Shown here one piece after another: positions 1 to 9,190 of a stretch of 64,000 nt of DNA; the stretch's first letter is position 1; the number at the start of each line of letters is the position of its first letter. The position numbers were made by a program, and so were the translations under genes. The notes under the pieces were generated by a model. The model saw nothing but the letters and a program-made list of their open reading frames with translations. It had not been told where the DNA came from and searched no databases. The stretch spans positions 2,294,001 through 2,358,000 of the forward strand of contig NZ_CP154631.1 of the NCBI RefSeq assembly GCF_039555755.1, in the 5' to 3' direction. This DNA is from Pseudomonas sediminis. Its GTDB lineage: Bacteria; Pseudomonadota; Gammaproteobacteria; Pseudomonadales; Pseudomonadaceae.

Positions 1-54
1 GGGCGGCCAGCAGGAACGTGAGGCGACTTCTTTCTCAAGATTGGGACATAACGC

Positions 55-3000
55 ATGCAATGGATTTTCATGCTGGTCGGTTTGGTGCTCGGTGCGGGCG
101 TCAGCGAATCGGTCACAGGCGCGCTGCTTGGCGGGCTGATCGGCCTCGGTCTGGGTCAGGCGCTGCGTCTGCAGGGATTGGAGGCGCGCAATGCGCAACT
201 GACTGCGCAGCTCAAGGAATTCGCCGAGCGCTTCGATCGCGGTACGCGCGCCATGCATGAACGCCTGGTCAAGGTCGAGCAGGGCGAGCGGGGCGAGCGG
301 GGCGAGCCGCAACCTGCTCCCGTCGAACCCGTCGCCAGTCCAGCACCAGAACTGCCACCCGAGCCGGCCGTTGTCGAAGAAGCGCAGCCGGAACTGGACT
401 GGACGCTGCCGGAACTCGAAATCCCTCCAGCCGAACAGCCTGTCCCACTTGCCGCACAGGTCGTCCACGAGCCGCAGCCTGGTCCCCAGCAGAGCCCCTG
501 GCGCGAGCAGGGCCCGCGCGAGCCGAATCTGATCGAACGTGGTATCGCTGCTGCCAAGGCCTGGTTGTTCGGTGGCAATACCGTGCTGCGAGTCGGCGTG
601 GTGCTGCTGTTTCTCGGTCTGGCCTTCCTCCTGCGTTACGCCACCGAAGGTGTCGAGGTGCCGGTAGAGCTGCGTTACATGGGCGTCGCGGCCAGTGCCC
701 TGGCCTTGCTCGGCCTGGGCTGGTGGTTGCGCCGGCGCAATCGCAACTACGCCCTGGTGTTGCAGGGCACCGGCATCGCCGTGCTGTACCTGACGGTGTT
801 CGCCGCCATGCGCCTGCACCCATTGCTCGACCCCGGCATGGCGCTGGGGTTGCTGGTGGCGGTGATGCTGTTCTCGGCGATTCTCGCCGTGCAGCAGAAC
901 GCCCTGGGCCTGGCGGCTGCAGCGGCGCTCGGCGGTTTCGCCGCGCCCATTCTCACTTCCACGGGGAGCGGCAATCATGTTGCCCTGTTCTCCTACTTCG
1001 CCCTGCTCAACGCCGGCATCTTCGCCATCGCCTGGTTCAAGGCCTGGCGTCTGCTCAATCTGATCGGTTTCGTCGGCACCTTCGGTATCGGCCTTGCGTG
1101 GGGACTGCGCTCCTATACAGCGGATCTGCTCTGGAGCACCGAACCTTTCCTGATCCTGTTCTTTCTGATGTACGTGGGCATCGGCCTGCTGTTCGCCCGC
1201 CGCACCCTGCGTGACGCGACGGATGCGCCCGAGGCGCGTGACGAACTGCTGCGCTGGTCGTTGCGCCGTGGTGACTATGTCGATGCCACCACGCTGTTCG
1301 GCCCGCCATTGATCGGCTTCGGTCTGCAGGTGGCGCTGGTACGGCATATCGAGTTCGCCGCGGTGTTCAGCGCCCTCGGTCTGGGTTTCTTCTATCTGTT
1401 GCTGGCACGGGTGCTCAAGGCGCGCGCTGGCGACCGTGCACTGTTGCTGGTGGAGACTTGCCTGGCGCTCGGCGTGGTCTTCGCCAGCCTGGCCATCCCA
1501 CTGGGTCTCGATGCGCGCTGGACGGCGGCGGCCTGGGCCGTGGAGGGCGCCGGTATCTACTGGTTGGGCCTGCGTCAGCGCCGACCGCTGGCGCGGGCTT
1601 TTGCCCTGCTGCTGCAGGTGGGCGCGGCCCTGGCCTTCGTCAGTGGTCTGGACGTCGGCCATGAAAGCCTGCTCGATGGCTCGCCGCTGGGCGCGCTGAT
1701 GCTCGGTGCGGCGCTGCTGTTCAGCTACTGGCAATTGCGGTCGATGCCCGAAGCGGCCAACGCCTGGGAAAATCGCCTGCTGCCCTGGCTCGGTATCGCC
1801 GGCCTGGCGTTTCTCTATCTGATCGCACCGCTGCTGTTCGAGGCCCCCGGCACGGCCATCGCCTGGGCGCTGGCGGGGCTGGCGACCCTGTTGGTCGGGC
1901 TGCGCATCGCGGCGCCGAGTTTCGTCTACAGCGCCTTCGCCGTGCAACTGCTCGGTGGGCTGCTGTTCCTCGGGCAGATGGCGCTGGACTCGCTGTTCGG
2001 ACGTGGTGGCTTCAGCGCCGGCTGGCTCGGCCTGCTGGCGGCGTCGATGGTCGGTCTGGGGCTGATCGCCGGCATGCTGCTGGCGGCGCGCGACCCGCAG
2101 ATTCGCGAGAACCGACGGCTGCTCGGCGTCTTGTCGATGGTGATGCTGGTGGGCCTGGTGTTCATCAACCTGGCCGTACTGTTCGTGCTGCCCTGGGTGG
2201 CGGCTGCGGCCGTGTGGGGCGGCACGGGCCTGCTGATTCTGTGGCTGGCGCTGTATCTGCAACAGCGTGCGGCGTTCCTGTTCAGCTTGCTTCTGCAAGT
2301 GTTTGCCGGCCTGGCCTTCCTCGCTGCCGGGCCCTTGCTGCTCTCGGGCATCAGTGGCGAGGGCCTGGCGCCGCTGGCGCATACCGGCTTCTGGACGCCC
2401 GCTGTGCTCGGCCTGGCCGCACAGATCGGCGCCTGGCGCCTGCAGGGGCTGGCGCGTAGCGGCCGTGATACGGGCATCGATGGCGTCAGTCTGCAGCGCC
2501 TGGGCCAGCTGTTGCTGGCCTGGGGGGCGGGCTGGTGGGCCTTGGCTTTGGCCAGTGAAGTGCTGCGTTTCGTGAGCGATAACATGCAGGCCAGCGTGCT
2601 GCTGGTACTGGCCGCTGTGTCGAGCCTGGCCTGGATGCTGCTCGCGCTACGCACGGGCTGGCGCGACCTGGCCGTGCTGTGCAGCCTGCTGGCGCCGGTG
2701 GCAGGCCTGATTCTGGCCTATGCCTGGCATCCGCTGTATCACCCGGCGGCGAACTATGGCTGGCTGGGTTGGATCGCTGTGATCGCCGCGCATCTGTTGA
2801 TGCTGAGGCGTTTGAGCGCGCTGCTACCGAACACTGCGGCCAGCGCCGCCCATGTGCTCGGGTGCTGGTTGTTGCTTGGCGTGCTGGCGTTGGAGCTGCG
2901 TTATCTGCTGCTGAGCCTTTCCGAGCACTACAACGCCTGGCGCTGGCTGGGTTGGGCGTTGCTGCCGACCGCCTACCTCTGGGCGATGGCGCAGGCGCGC

Positions 3001-3651
3001 CGACTGCCCTGGCCGGTGGCCCACTTCGAGCGCGAGTACCGGTTGTGGGCGGCGGCACCGCTGGCCGCGCTGATGCTCGCCTGGTTCTGGCTGGCCAATG
3101 CCAATAGCGCCGGTGATAGCGATCCGCTGCCTTATCTGCCGCTGTTCAATCCACTGGAGTTGGGTTTGCTGCTGTGTCTGGGCGCGCTGTTTGTCTGGGC
3201 ACGCGATGCCCTGCCGCGCTTTGGCCTGGAACCTGCGCGTGCACAGCAATTGGTGCAGGGCGTCGCGGGGCTTTCGCTGTTCGCCCTGCTGACCGTGATG
3301 GTGATGCGTACCGCGCACCACTGGGGCGGCGTGCCCTGGCAGAGCGCTGCACTGTTCGACTCGATGCTGGTGCAGGCCGGGCTGTCCATCGTTTGGACCC
3401 TGATCGCCCTGGCGCTGATGCTCTTCGGCCATTTGCGTGTACGCCGCGAGCTGTGGCTGGTCGGCGCTGCGCTGATCGCCCTGGTGGTGGCCAAGCTGTT
3501 CTTCGTCGAGCTGGGCAACCGCGGCGGCCTGGAGCGCATCGTCTCGTTCATCGGGGTCGGTGTGCTGTTGCTGGTGGTCGGTTATTTCGCGCCGTTGCCG
3601 CCACGCAAGGTCGATGATTCGGCCGCTAACCAACAGGAGTCTGCCGTATGA
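55..3651 (+). CDS. DUF2339 family large polytopic membrane protein
   Basis: A 1198-residue inner-membrane protein of the DUF2339 family, whose biochemical role is not established. Seen in the sequence: an N-terminal hydrophobic Gly-rich segment (about residues 1-40), a short Gln/Glu/Leu-rich coiled-coil-like stretch (about 42-65), a long Pro/Glu-rich linker to about residue 165, then roughly 1000 residues of almost continuous hydrophobic segments, consistent with more than 25 membrane spans. The ATG at 55 gives the family-typical N-terminus. The stop overlaps the start of the following DUF3999 gene by four bases (ATGA), so the two are translationally coupled. A link to the envelope is inferred from this pairing only. 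Family assignment is by overall architecture and sequence feel; function is unknown. Confidence 0.85.
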   Translation: MQWIFMLVGLVLGAGVSESVTGALLGGLIGLGLGQALRLQGLEARNAQLTAQLKEFAERFDRGTRAMHERLVKVEQGERGERGEPQPAPVEPVASPAPELPPEPAVVEEAQPELDWTLPELEIPPAEQPVPLAAQVVHEPQPGPQQSPWREQGPREPNLIERGIAAAKAWLFGGNTVLRVGVVLLFLGLAFLLRYATEGVEVPVELRYMGVAASALALLGLGWWLRRRNRNYALVLQGTGIAVLYLTVFAAMRLHPLLDPGMALGLLVAVMLFSAILAVQQNALGLAAAAALGGFAAPILTSTGSGNHVALFSYFALLNAGIFAIAWFKAWRLLNLIGFVGTFGIGLAWGLRSYTADLLWSTEPFLILFFLMYVGIGLLFARRTLRDATDAPEARDELLRWSLRRGDYVDATTLFGPPLIGFGLQVALVRHIEFAAVFSALGLGFFYLLLARVLKARAGDRALLLVETCLALGVVFASLAIPLGLDARWTAAAWAVEGAGIYWLGLRQRRPLARAFALLLQVGAALAFVSGLDVGHESLLDGSPLGALMLGAALLFSYWQLRSMPEAANAWENRLLPWLGIAGLAFLYLIAPLLFEAPGTAIAWALAGLATLLVGLRIAAPSFVYSAFAVQLLGGLLFLGQMALDSLFGRGGFSAGWLGLLAASMVGLGLIAGMLLAARDPQIRENRRLLGVLSMVMLVGLVFINLAVLFVLPWVAAAAVWGGTGLLILWLALYLQQRAAFLFSLLLQVFAGLAFLAAGPLLLSGISGEGLAPLAHTGFWTPAVLGLAAQIGAWRLQGLARSGRDTGIDGVSLQRLGQLLLAWGAGWWALALASEVLRFVSDNMQASVLLVLAAVSSLAWMLLALRTGWRDLAVLCSLLAPVAGLILAYAWHPLYHPAANYGWLGWIAVIAAHLLMLRRLSALLPNTAASAAHVLGCWLLLGVLALELRYLLLSLSEHYNAWRWLGWALLPTAYLWAMAQARRLPWPVAHFEREYRLWAAAPLAALMLAWFWLANANSAGDSDPLPYLPLFNPLELGLLLCLGALFVWARDALPRFGLEPARAQQLVQGVAGLSLFALLTVMVMRTAHHWGGVPWQSAALFDSMLVQAGLSIVWTLIALALMLFGHLRVRRELWLVGAALIALVVAKLFFVELGNRGGLERIVSFIGVGVLLLVVGYFAPLPPRKVDDSAANQQESAV

Positions 3652-4991
3652 ACCTCATCCGTTGGGGCCTGCTCCTGGGCCTATCGCTGAGTGCACTCAG
3701 CCAGGCCAGTGAGAAACCTCAGGACTATCGGCACAGCGCTGCCCTGCAACTCGCTGGCGAGGGGCCCTGGTATCGCCTGGAGCTGCCCTTCGCTGCTCAC
3801 CTCGCTGCCGGGCATGGCGATTTGCGTGATCTGCGCGTATTCGACAGCGATGGCCAGATGCAGGCCTATGCGCTGATTCCGGGGCGTAGCGAGACCGTGC
3901 AGCAGGAACAGGAGCATGGCGTGCGCTGGTTCCCGTTGCGGGGCCGCGCCGATGCCCAGGAAATGCCTGCGCTGCGAGTCGAGCGCAGTACCACTGGCAC
4001 GCTGATCGAACTGCGCGGCGATGCGCCGGCCGAAAGCGAGCAGCAACTGCGCGGCTGGTTGCTCGATGCCAGTGCCATCGATGCGCCGCTGGTGCGTCTG
4101 AGCCTGGACTGGAGCGGGGCAGAGGACGGATTTCAGCGCTTCAGCATCGAGGCCAGTGACGATCTGCAGCATTGGCGCGGCTGGGGGGAGGGGCAGGTAG
4201 CGCGTCTGAGCTTCGCCGATGAGCGTATCGATCAGCGCCAGGCCGAATTGCCTGGGCAGCGTGCCCGTTATCTGCGGTTGCTGTGGCGCAACCCTGCTCA
4301 GGCCCCGCAACTGGAGGCCGTTACCCTGCGCAGTCAACGGCAGGCTCATCAGGCTGCGCCTTTGGTGTGGTCCGAGCCCCTGTCGGCGCAGGCCAACGCT
4401 GAGGGGCAGTTCCAGTGGCAGTTGCCCTTGTCGTTGCCTCTGGAGCGACTGCGGGTCGAACTGGAACAGAGCAATACGCTGGCGCCACTACGTTTCGAGG
4501 CGCGCAGCAGTGATCAGGGCGCCTGGCGCCAACTGGTCAACGGTGTGCTCTATCGCCTGCCCGAGGCTGGGCGCGAAGTGGTGAGCGATGAGTTGACCCT
4601 GCCCGGTTGGCCGGTGCGACAACTGCGTGTGCAGGTGGATGCGCGAGGGGGCGGCTTGGGCACGGATACGCCACGTATGCAGGTAGCGCTGCGCGCCACG
4701 CAACTGGTGTTTCTCGCACGTGGCGAGCCGCCTTATAGGCTGGCGTTGGGTAGCCCGAGTGCGCAGTCGGCAGCATTGCCGCTGCACACCCTGATCCCCG
4801 GTTATCAGCCGGAACGACTGGTCAGCCTTGGTCGTGCCGAGTTGACCGAGGCGTTTGCCTCCCCGGTCGAATCACAGACTGGCCCCGCTCGAGACTGGCA
4901 GCGTTGGGGACTCTGGGCTGTACTGCTAGTGGGCGTTGGATTGCTGGCTGCGATGGCCGCCAGTGTGCTGCGTCGCCCGCCAGACGCCTGA
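3648..4991 (+). CDS. DUF3999 family exported, membrane-anchored protein
   Basis: A 447-residue protein of the DUF3999 family. It has an N-terminal signal peptide (MNLIRWGLLLGLSLSALSQA, cleavage likely after Ala-20), a long periplasmic beta-rich region, and one C-terminal membrane helix (about residues 418-440, WGLWAVLLVGVGLLAAMAAS) followed by a short basic tail. This predicts a large periplasmic domain anchored at its C-terminus. It overlaps the upstream DUF2339 gene by four bases, and the two families are commonly neighbours in Pseudomonas, which suggests a joint envelope role. The molecular function is not known. About 190 bp without a gene follow (4992-5178); these hold only a weak AAAACCC/GGGCTTTT inverted repeat near 5015-5040 that might end the transcript. 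Confidence 0.85.
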   Translation: MNLIRWGLLLGLSLSALSQASEKPQDYRHSAALQLAGEGPWYRLELPFAAHLAAGHGDLRDLRVFDSDGQMQAYALIPGRSETVQQEQEHGVRWFPLRGRADAQEMPALRVERSTTGTLIELRGDAPAESEQQLRGWLLDASAIDAPLVRLSLDWSGAEDGFQRFSIEASDDLQHWRGWGEGQVARLSFADERIDQRQAELPGQRARYLRLLWRNPAQAPQLEAVTLRSQRQAHQAAPLVWSEPLSAQANAEGQFQWQLPLSLPLERLRVELEQSNTLAPLRFEARSSDQGAWRQLVNGVLYRLPEAGREVVSDELTLPGWPVRQLRVQVDARGGGLGTDTPRMQVALRATQLVFLARGEPPYRLALGSPSAQSAALPLHTLIPGYQPERLVSLGRAELTEAFASPVESQTGPARDWQRWGLWAVLLVGVGLLAAMAASVLRRPPDA

Positions 4992-5178
4992 GAGGCATGG
5001 AGCAACAAAACCCGGCTGCGGCAGGGCTTTTGCAGTATCTTAGGCGCCCCGCGCCAATCCAGCATTGAAGGTCAGGAAGGCCCTTGCGTATTTCGATTCG
5101 CGTCATCGCCCAGTCGTCCTGTGTCGCTTGCCTCCGCGACTCACGCACTGCTTCGCCGGGAATGCGGAGGAGTCGCTG

Positions 5179-6020
5179 ATGCAAGCCTGCATGGCTTCCG
5201 GCTGGAGTTTCTCGGGCCCCGTACTGGTGACGCTGCTGGTGTGCCTCGGCGTGATTCTGCTGGCGCACTGGGTGACCCGTCAGCGCGACTTTCCCGGACG
5301 TGAGCGGTTCATCTTGCTGCATCTGGCCAGCCTCTGGTGGATGGTTACTGCAGCGCTGGAAATTACCTTCCTCTGCACCACCTCAGTGAACTCAAGCTGG
5401 CTGAAGCACCGGCGCTGAGCGAGGAGCGCCTGCGCACCATCTCCAGCCTGCATGAACAACTGCGCGAACAGGCCCTGTGTGATCCACTGACGGGGTTGTA
5501 CAACCGGCGTTACCTGGATGAGTTCTTCGAACGCGAACCGGCCAGGGTGCAGCGCGAGAACCTGCCATTGGCACTGGCCCTGATCGATCTCGATCACTTC
5601 AAGCGCCTTAACGACGAGTGCGGACATCTGGTCGGCGACGACGTACTCAAGGCCGTCGCCCAGCACCTGCTGGGCAACCTGCGCAGCACCGATGCGGTGT
5701 TTCGTATCGGTGGCGAGGAGTTTTTGCTGATATTGCCGGGCGCCGATCCACGTGAGGCCAGTGAACGCCTGCAAAGCATCGGCACGCAGCTGGCCGCTCA
5801 GGAGGTAGCGACCCGTGGTGGCGATCAGCGTGTGACGCTGTCCGCCGGCCTGGCCCATTGGCCTGAGCAGGGCCAGGCACTCGACGAGCTACTGCAGGCT
5901 ACCGACGCCGCGCTTTATCAGGCCAAACGCGACGGGCGTAACCGCGTCTGCGACCTTTTGCCCGGCGCGGATCTCAGCCATCCATCCCGGCAGGCAGCAT
6001 TGCGCGGCGACTCGGGTTAA
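5179..6020 (+). pseudogene. Decayed 7TM-sensor diguanylate cyclase (internal deletion plus frameshift)
   Basis: Two pieces of one gene lie in different frames. The first, from ATG 5179 with a strong GGAGG eight bases upstream, encodes about 64 residues that look like the start of a histidine-kinase-type N-terminal 7TM sensor (two hydrophobic helices), then runs out of frame to a stop at 5418. The second, readable from about 5375 to 6020 in another frame, encodes an intact GGDEF domain with the motif GGEEF and an RxxD inhibitory site (RSTD) exactly five residues before it. The remaining sensor helices and any PAS domain are missing, so a deletion joined the two parts around 5365-5395. The GGDEF part has its own ATG at 5337, but no ribosome-binding site was noticed for it. 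I infer a pseudogene; residual synthesis of a soluble cyclase cannot be excluded. Confidence 0.7.
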
Positions 6021-6055
6021 ACTGCGCGCGATTTTTCCCCTTTCCGGAGCCGTCC

Positions 6056-7063
6056 ATGTCCCGCGTCACCCTGAGCCGATACCTGATCGAGCAGACTCGC
6101 AGCCATAACACCCCGGCCGACCTGCGTTTCCTTATCGAAGTCGTGGCGCGGGCCTGCAAGGCGATCAGCCATCAGGTGTCCAAGGGCGCCCTTGGCGGCG
6201 TGCTGGGCAGCCTGGACAGCGAAAACGTGCAGGGCGAAGTGCAGAAGAAGCTCGACGTGATTTCCAACGAGATTCTGCTCGAAGCCAACGAGTGGGGCGG
6301 CCACCTGGCCGGCATGGCGTCCGAGGAAATGGACAACGCCTACCAGATTCCCGGCAAGTACCCGAAAGGTGCCTACCTGCTGGTATTCGACCCGCTGGAC
6401 GGCTCCAGCAACATCGACGTCAACGTTTCGGTCGGCACCATCTTCTCCGTGCTGCGCTGCCCTGACCGCAACGGCCAGACCGGCGACCTGGGCGAGGAAG
6501 CCTTCCTTCAGCCGGGCACCCAGCAGGTCGCGGCCGGCTACGCCATCTATGGTCCGCAGACCATGCTGATGCTGACCCTCGGCGACGGCGTGAAGGGCTT
6601 TACCCTGGATCGTGAGCTGGGCAGTTTCGTGCTCACCCACGACAACATCAAGGTGCCGGAGTCGACCAAGGAATTCGCCATCAACATGTCCAACCAGCGC
6701 CACTGGGAAGCCCCGGTGCAGCGTTACGTTTCCGAGCTGCTGGCCGGTGAAACCGGGCCACTGGGGCGTAACTACAACATGCGCTGGATCGCCTCGATGG
6801 TGGCCGATGTGCATCGCATCCTCACCCGTGGCGGCGTGTTCATGTACCCGCGCGATGCTCGCGAGCCGGACAAGCCGGGCAAGCTGCGCCTGATGTACGA
6901 GGCCAACCCGATGTCGATGATCATCGAACAGGCCGGCGGCTCCGCGACCGACGGCAGCCAGCGTATTCTCGATATCCAGCCCACTTCCCTGCACCAGCGT
7001 GTGCCGGTATTCCTCGGCTCCAAAGAAGAAGTGCTGCGCATCACCGCCTACCACCGCAACTGA
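6056..7063 (+). CDS. fbp: Class I fructose-1,6-bisphosphatase
   Basis: A 335-residue cytosolic enzyme that hydrolyses fructose 1,6-bisphosphate to fructose 6-phosphate in gluconeogenesis, essential for growth on organic acids or fatty acids. The metal/phosphate motif [10 protein letters not shown] is present near residue 110, and the C-terminal family motif around [14 protein letters not shown] is also present. Length matches class I bacterial enzymes. The ATG at 6056 is preceded by CCGGAG at suitable spacing. Its stop (TGA) overlaps the start of the DUF924 gene by one base (TGATG), so the two are probably cotranscribed. Confidence 0.97.
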   Translation: MSRVTLSRYLIEQTRSHNTPADLRFLIEVVARACKAISHQVSKGALGGVLGSLDSENVQGEVQKKLDVISNEILLEANEWGGHLAGMASEEMDNAYQIPGKYPKGAYLLVFDPLDGSSNIDVNVSVGTIFSVLRCPDRNGQTGDLGEEAFLQPGTQQVAAGYAIYGPQTMLMLTLGDGVKGFTLDRELGSFVLTHDNIKVPESTKEFAINMSNQRHWEAPVQRYVSELLAGETGPLGRNYNMRWIASMVADVHRILTRGGVFMYPRDAREPDKPGKLRLMYEANPMSMIIEQAGGSATDGSQRILDIQPTSLHQRVPVFLGSKEEVLRITAYHRN

Positions 7064-7662
7064 TGAGTACCTGGCTACCGTTGCTCGACTGGTGGTTCGG
7101 TGCCGAAGGCAGCGCTACCGAAGTCGCCGCAGCGCGCCAGGGTTTGTGGTTCGGCAAGCGTGACAGCCAGGATCGTGAGGCCGAGGCGCGTTTCGGCGCC
7201 CTGGTCGAGCAGGCACTGGCTGGCGAGCTCAGGGATTGGCTGGATGACCCGCAGGGTTGGCTGGCACAGCTGATCCTGCTCGATCAACTGCCGCGCATGA
7301 TCTTTCGCGATACACCACGCGCATTTGCGGGAGACCAACGGGCTCGCCCGCTGCTGCGCGATGGTCTGGAGCGCGGCTGGGACCGCCGGCTGACGCCGAT
7401 ACAGCGTGTCTTTGCCTATCTGGTCTTTGAGCACGCCGAAGATCTGCCGTTGCAGAACCGTGCGGTTGAACTGTTTGCTGATCTGCTCAGCGAAGCAGCT
7501 GCCAATGAGCGGCCATTGTTCGCCAATTTCCTCGATTACGCCGAGCGCCATCAGCGGGTGATCGCTCGTTTCGGTCGTTTTCCCCATCGCAATGCGATTC
7601 TCGGTCGCGCATCCAGCGACGAAGAGCAGGCCTTCCTGCGGGAACCCGGCTCGCGTTTCTGA
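7063..7662 (+). CDS. DUF924 family protein
   Basis: A 199-residue soluble protein of the DUF924 family, an all-alpha TPR-like fold of unknown function. Family signatures seen: the N-terminal WWFG block, LILLDQLPRMIFRDTPRAF near residues 70-90, and the C-terminal RFPHRNAILGR followed by acidic residues and FL. No signal peptide or membrane segment. It begins within the fbp stop codon (TGATG), implying translational coupling to fbp. Family membership is clear; the role is not known. Confidence 0.9.
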   Translation: MSTWLPLLDWWFGAEGSATEVAAARQGLWFGKRDSQDREAEARFGALVEQALAGELRDWLDDPQGWLAQLILLDQLPRMIFRDTPRAFAGDQRARPLLRDGLERGWDRRLTPIQRVFAYLVFEHAEDLPLQNRAVELFADLLSEAAANERPLFANFLDYAERHQRVIARFGRFPHRNAILGRASSDEEQAFLREPGSRF

Positions 7663-7731
7663 ACTCCAAGCGGGCAAGTCGTCGCCGGCTATGCCAAGCT
7701 TGTTGGCACCTTCCCATCAGGAGCTTCATCC

Positions 7732-7983
7732 ATGTCGATGCGTATCGTCGCGTTGCTCGCCTGTTGCCTGCTCGCCGCCTGCGGCAAGGTCAATCAGGAA
7801 AACTACTCCAAGCTCAAGGCCGGTATGAGCAAGCAGGAGGTGGAAAGCCTGCTCGGCGCGCCGGGCGAATGTGCCGGTGCGTTAGGGATGACCAGCTGCA
7901 CCTGGGGCGACGACAAGGCCTATATCAGTGTCCAGTACGCCGGAGACAAGGTCATGCTGTTCTCCGGCAAGGGACTCAAGTAA
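7732..7983 (+). CDS. Small SmpA/OmlA-like lipoprotein
   Basis: An 83-residue lipoprotein. AGGAG lies eight bases before the chosen ATG (7732). The signal peptide ends in a lipobox LAAC with the lipidated Cys at residue 17 and Gly at +2, which predicts outer-membrane sorting. The mature part carries the short beta-alpha pattern YSKLKAGMSKQEVESLLGAP, which resembles the first repeat of BamE/SmpA-type and DUF3862-like domains. Two cysteines (in GECAG and SCTWG) could form a disulfide. It sits 12 bp before the lipocalin gene in the same direction, so they probably form a two-gene operon. The exact role is unknown. Confidence 0.85.
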   Translation: MSMRIVALLACCLLAACGKVNQENYSKLKAGMSKQEVESLLGAPGECAGALGMTSCTWGDDKAYISVQYAGDKVMLFSGKGLK

Positions 7984-7995
7984 ACAGGAGCCTCC

Positions 7996-8538
7996 ATGCG
8001 TTCGATCCTACTCGCCAGCGCCATTCTCGCCCTCGCCGGCTGTGCCAACTCCGGTACCGGCAACATTCACAAATCGCCGCCGCAGACCATGCAGGTCGAC
8101 CTGCAGCGCTACCAGGGCACCTGGTACGAGCTGGCGCGGCTGCCGATGTTCTTCCAGCGCAAATGCGTGCAGTCGGAAGCGCATTACGGCCTGCGTGACG
8201 ACGGGCGCATCGACGTCACCAACCGCTGCCGTGACAAGGACGGTGAATGGATCGAGGCCAAGGGCGTCGCCGAGCCGCAGGTCGAAGGGAAGACCGACAA
8301 GCTCTGGGTGCGCTTCGATAACTGGGCCAGCAAGATCCTGCCGATCAAGGGCGACTACTGGGTGATCTACCACGACGAGGATTATCGTGTAGCGCTGGTC
8401 GGCCACCCGAAGCACAAGTACCTGTGGCTGCTGTCACGCTCTCCGGAGATCGATCAGGAAACCCGCGACAAGCTGCTCAGCGTCGCGCGTGAGCAGGGTT
8501 ATGTGACCTCGGATCTGATCTGGCGCCAGCCCGATTGA
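7996..8538 (+). CDS. blc: Outer-membrane lipocalin (Blc family)
   Basis: A 180-residue bacterial lipocalin. The signal peptide ends in LAGC (Cys-16), so it is a lipoprotein. The lipocalin hallmark GTWYELAR appears about 25 residues into the mature protein, followed by the expected NRC and YWVIYHDEDY blocks of Blc proteins. Blc lipocalins bind lysophospholipid or fatty acid at the outer membrane and are tied to envelope stress. AGGAG precedes the ATG at 7996. The 136 bp after its stop hold a REP-like repeat. Confidence 0.93.
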   Translation: MRSILLASAILALAGCANSGTGNIHKSPPQTMQVDLQRYQGTWYELARLPMFFQRKCVQSEAHYGLRDDGRIDVTNRCRDKDGEWIEAKGVAEPQVEGKTDKLWVRFDNWASKILPIKGDYWVIYHDEDYRVALVGHPKHKYLWLLSRSPEIDQETRDKLLSVAREQGYVTSDLIWRQPD

Positions 8539-8589
8539 TGCAGCTGTAGCCTTGCATCGAGCGCGTAACTGGGTACATTAGGCCCGCCC

Positions 8590-8660
8590 CCTGCAGGAGC
8601 GAGCTTGCTCGCGATCAACATCGAGGGACCGCCGGCAAACCGGCTCCTACGCAGGCGGGG
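8590..8660. repeat. REP-like intergenic palindromic repeat
   Basis: Between two convergent genes lies a block with a GCGAGC-TT-GCTCGC palindrome (8599-8612), a GCCGG-caaa-CCGGC hairpin (8631-8644) and outer GCAGGAGC/GCTCCTACGC arms. This composition is typical of Pseudomonas REP elements. It may also help end transcription from both sides. Confidence 0.7.
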
Positions 8661-8674
8661 GCCAGGCTACGCTT

Positions 8675-9112
8675 TTACTCCCAGTCCAGCCGCGCGAGTT
8701 TCCACTCGTTGCCGTCCAGCCACCATTCCAGCTTCACCGAGTAGTGCCGCGCGCTGTCGGGAATCAACCCTTCGGCGCCGCTAAGACCCACCTGCGCTTC
8801 GGTATAACCCTTGCTGCTGATTGCCGAGTCGATCCAGCTGTTCTTGCCCAGTGCGATGACCTTGATGTTCTTGTGGCGCAGGAACAGCAGGGTCATGGTG
8901 CGTTTGGCCCATTCACGGTCGAGCTCCTGGCGGGCCAGGAAATCATCATGTAGCAGGTCCAGCACTGCACCGGTGCTCTTGGCCTCGATATTGTCCTGCA
9001 ACTGCTGTACGGCCGCCTCCAGCGCTGCCTGTGGGTCGTCACGACCGCCGCAGCCGGCGAGCAGGAGGGTGATGGACATAAACAGCGACCAAGCCAGATG
9101 ACGCATCGACAT
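8675..9112 (-). CDS. NTF2/SnoaL-like lipoprotein
   Basis: A 145-residue lipoprotein on the minus strand. I chose ATG 9112 (MSMRHLAWSLF) because AAGGAAG lies just upstream; an in-frame ATG at 9130 is the alternative. The signal peptide ends in LAGC (Cys-21) followed by Gly-Gly. The mature part (QAALEAAVQQLQDNIEAKST, then a helix-strand pattern ending in WWLDGNEWKLARLDWE) resembles small NTF2-fold lipoproteins, where a helical start is followed by a curved sheet. This assignment is by pattern and moderately secure. It diverges from pip, with 78 bp between the starts. Confidence 0.75.
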   Translation of the reverse strand: MSMRHLAWSLFMSITLLLAGCGGRDDPQAALEAAVQQLQDNIEAKSTGAVLDLLHDDFLARQELDREWAKRTMTLLFLRHKNIKVIALGKNSWIDSAISSKGYTEAQVGLSGAEGLIPDSARHYSVKLEWWLDGNEWKLARLDWE

Positions 9113-9190
9113 GCTGAACTTCCTTTTCATGGTTATGATGCCGGGCAGAGTGGAACACGGCAGTTGTAGCCCAGCCAACAGGAGCCAACC

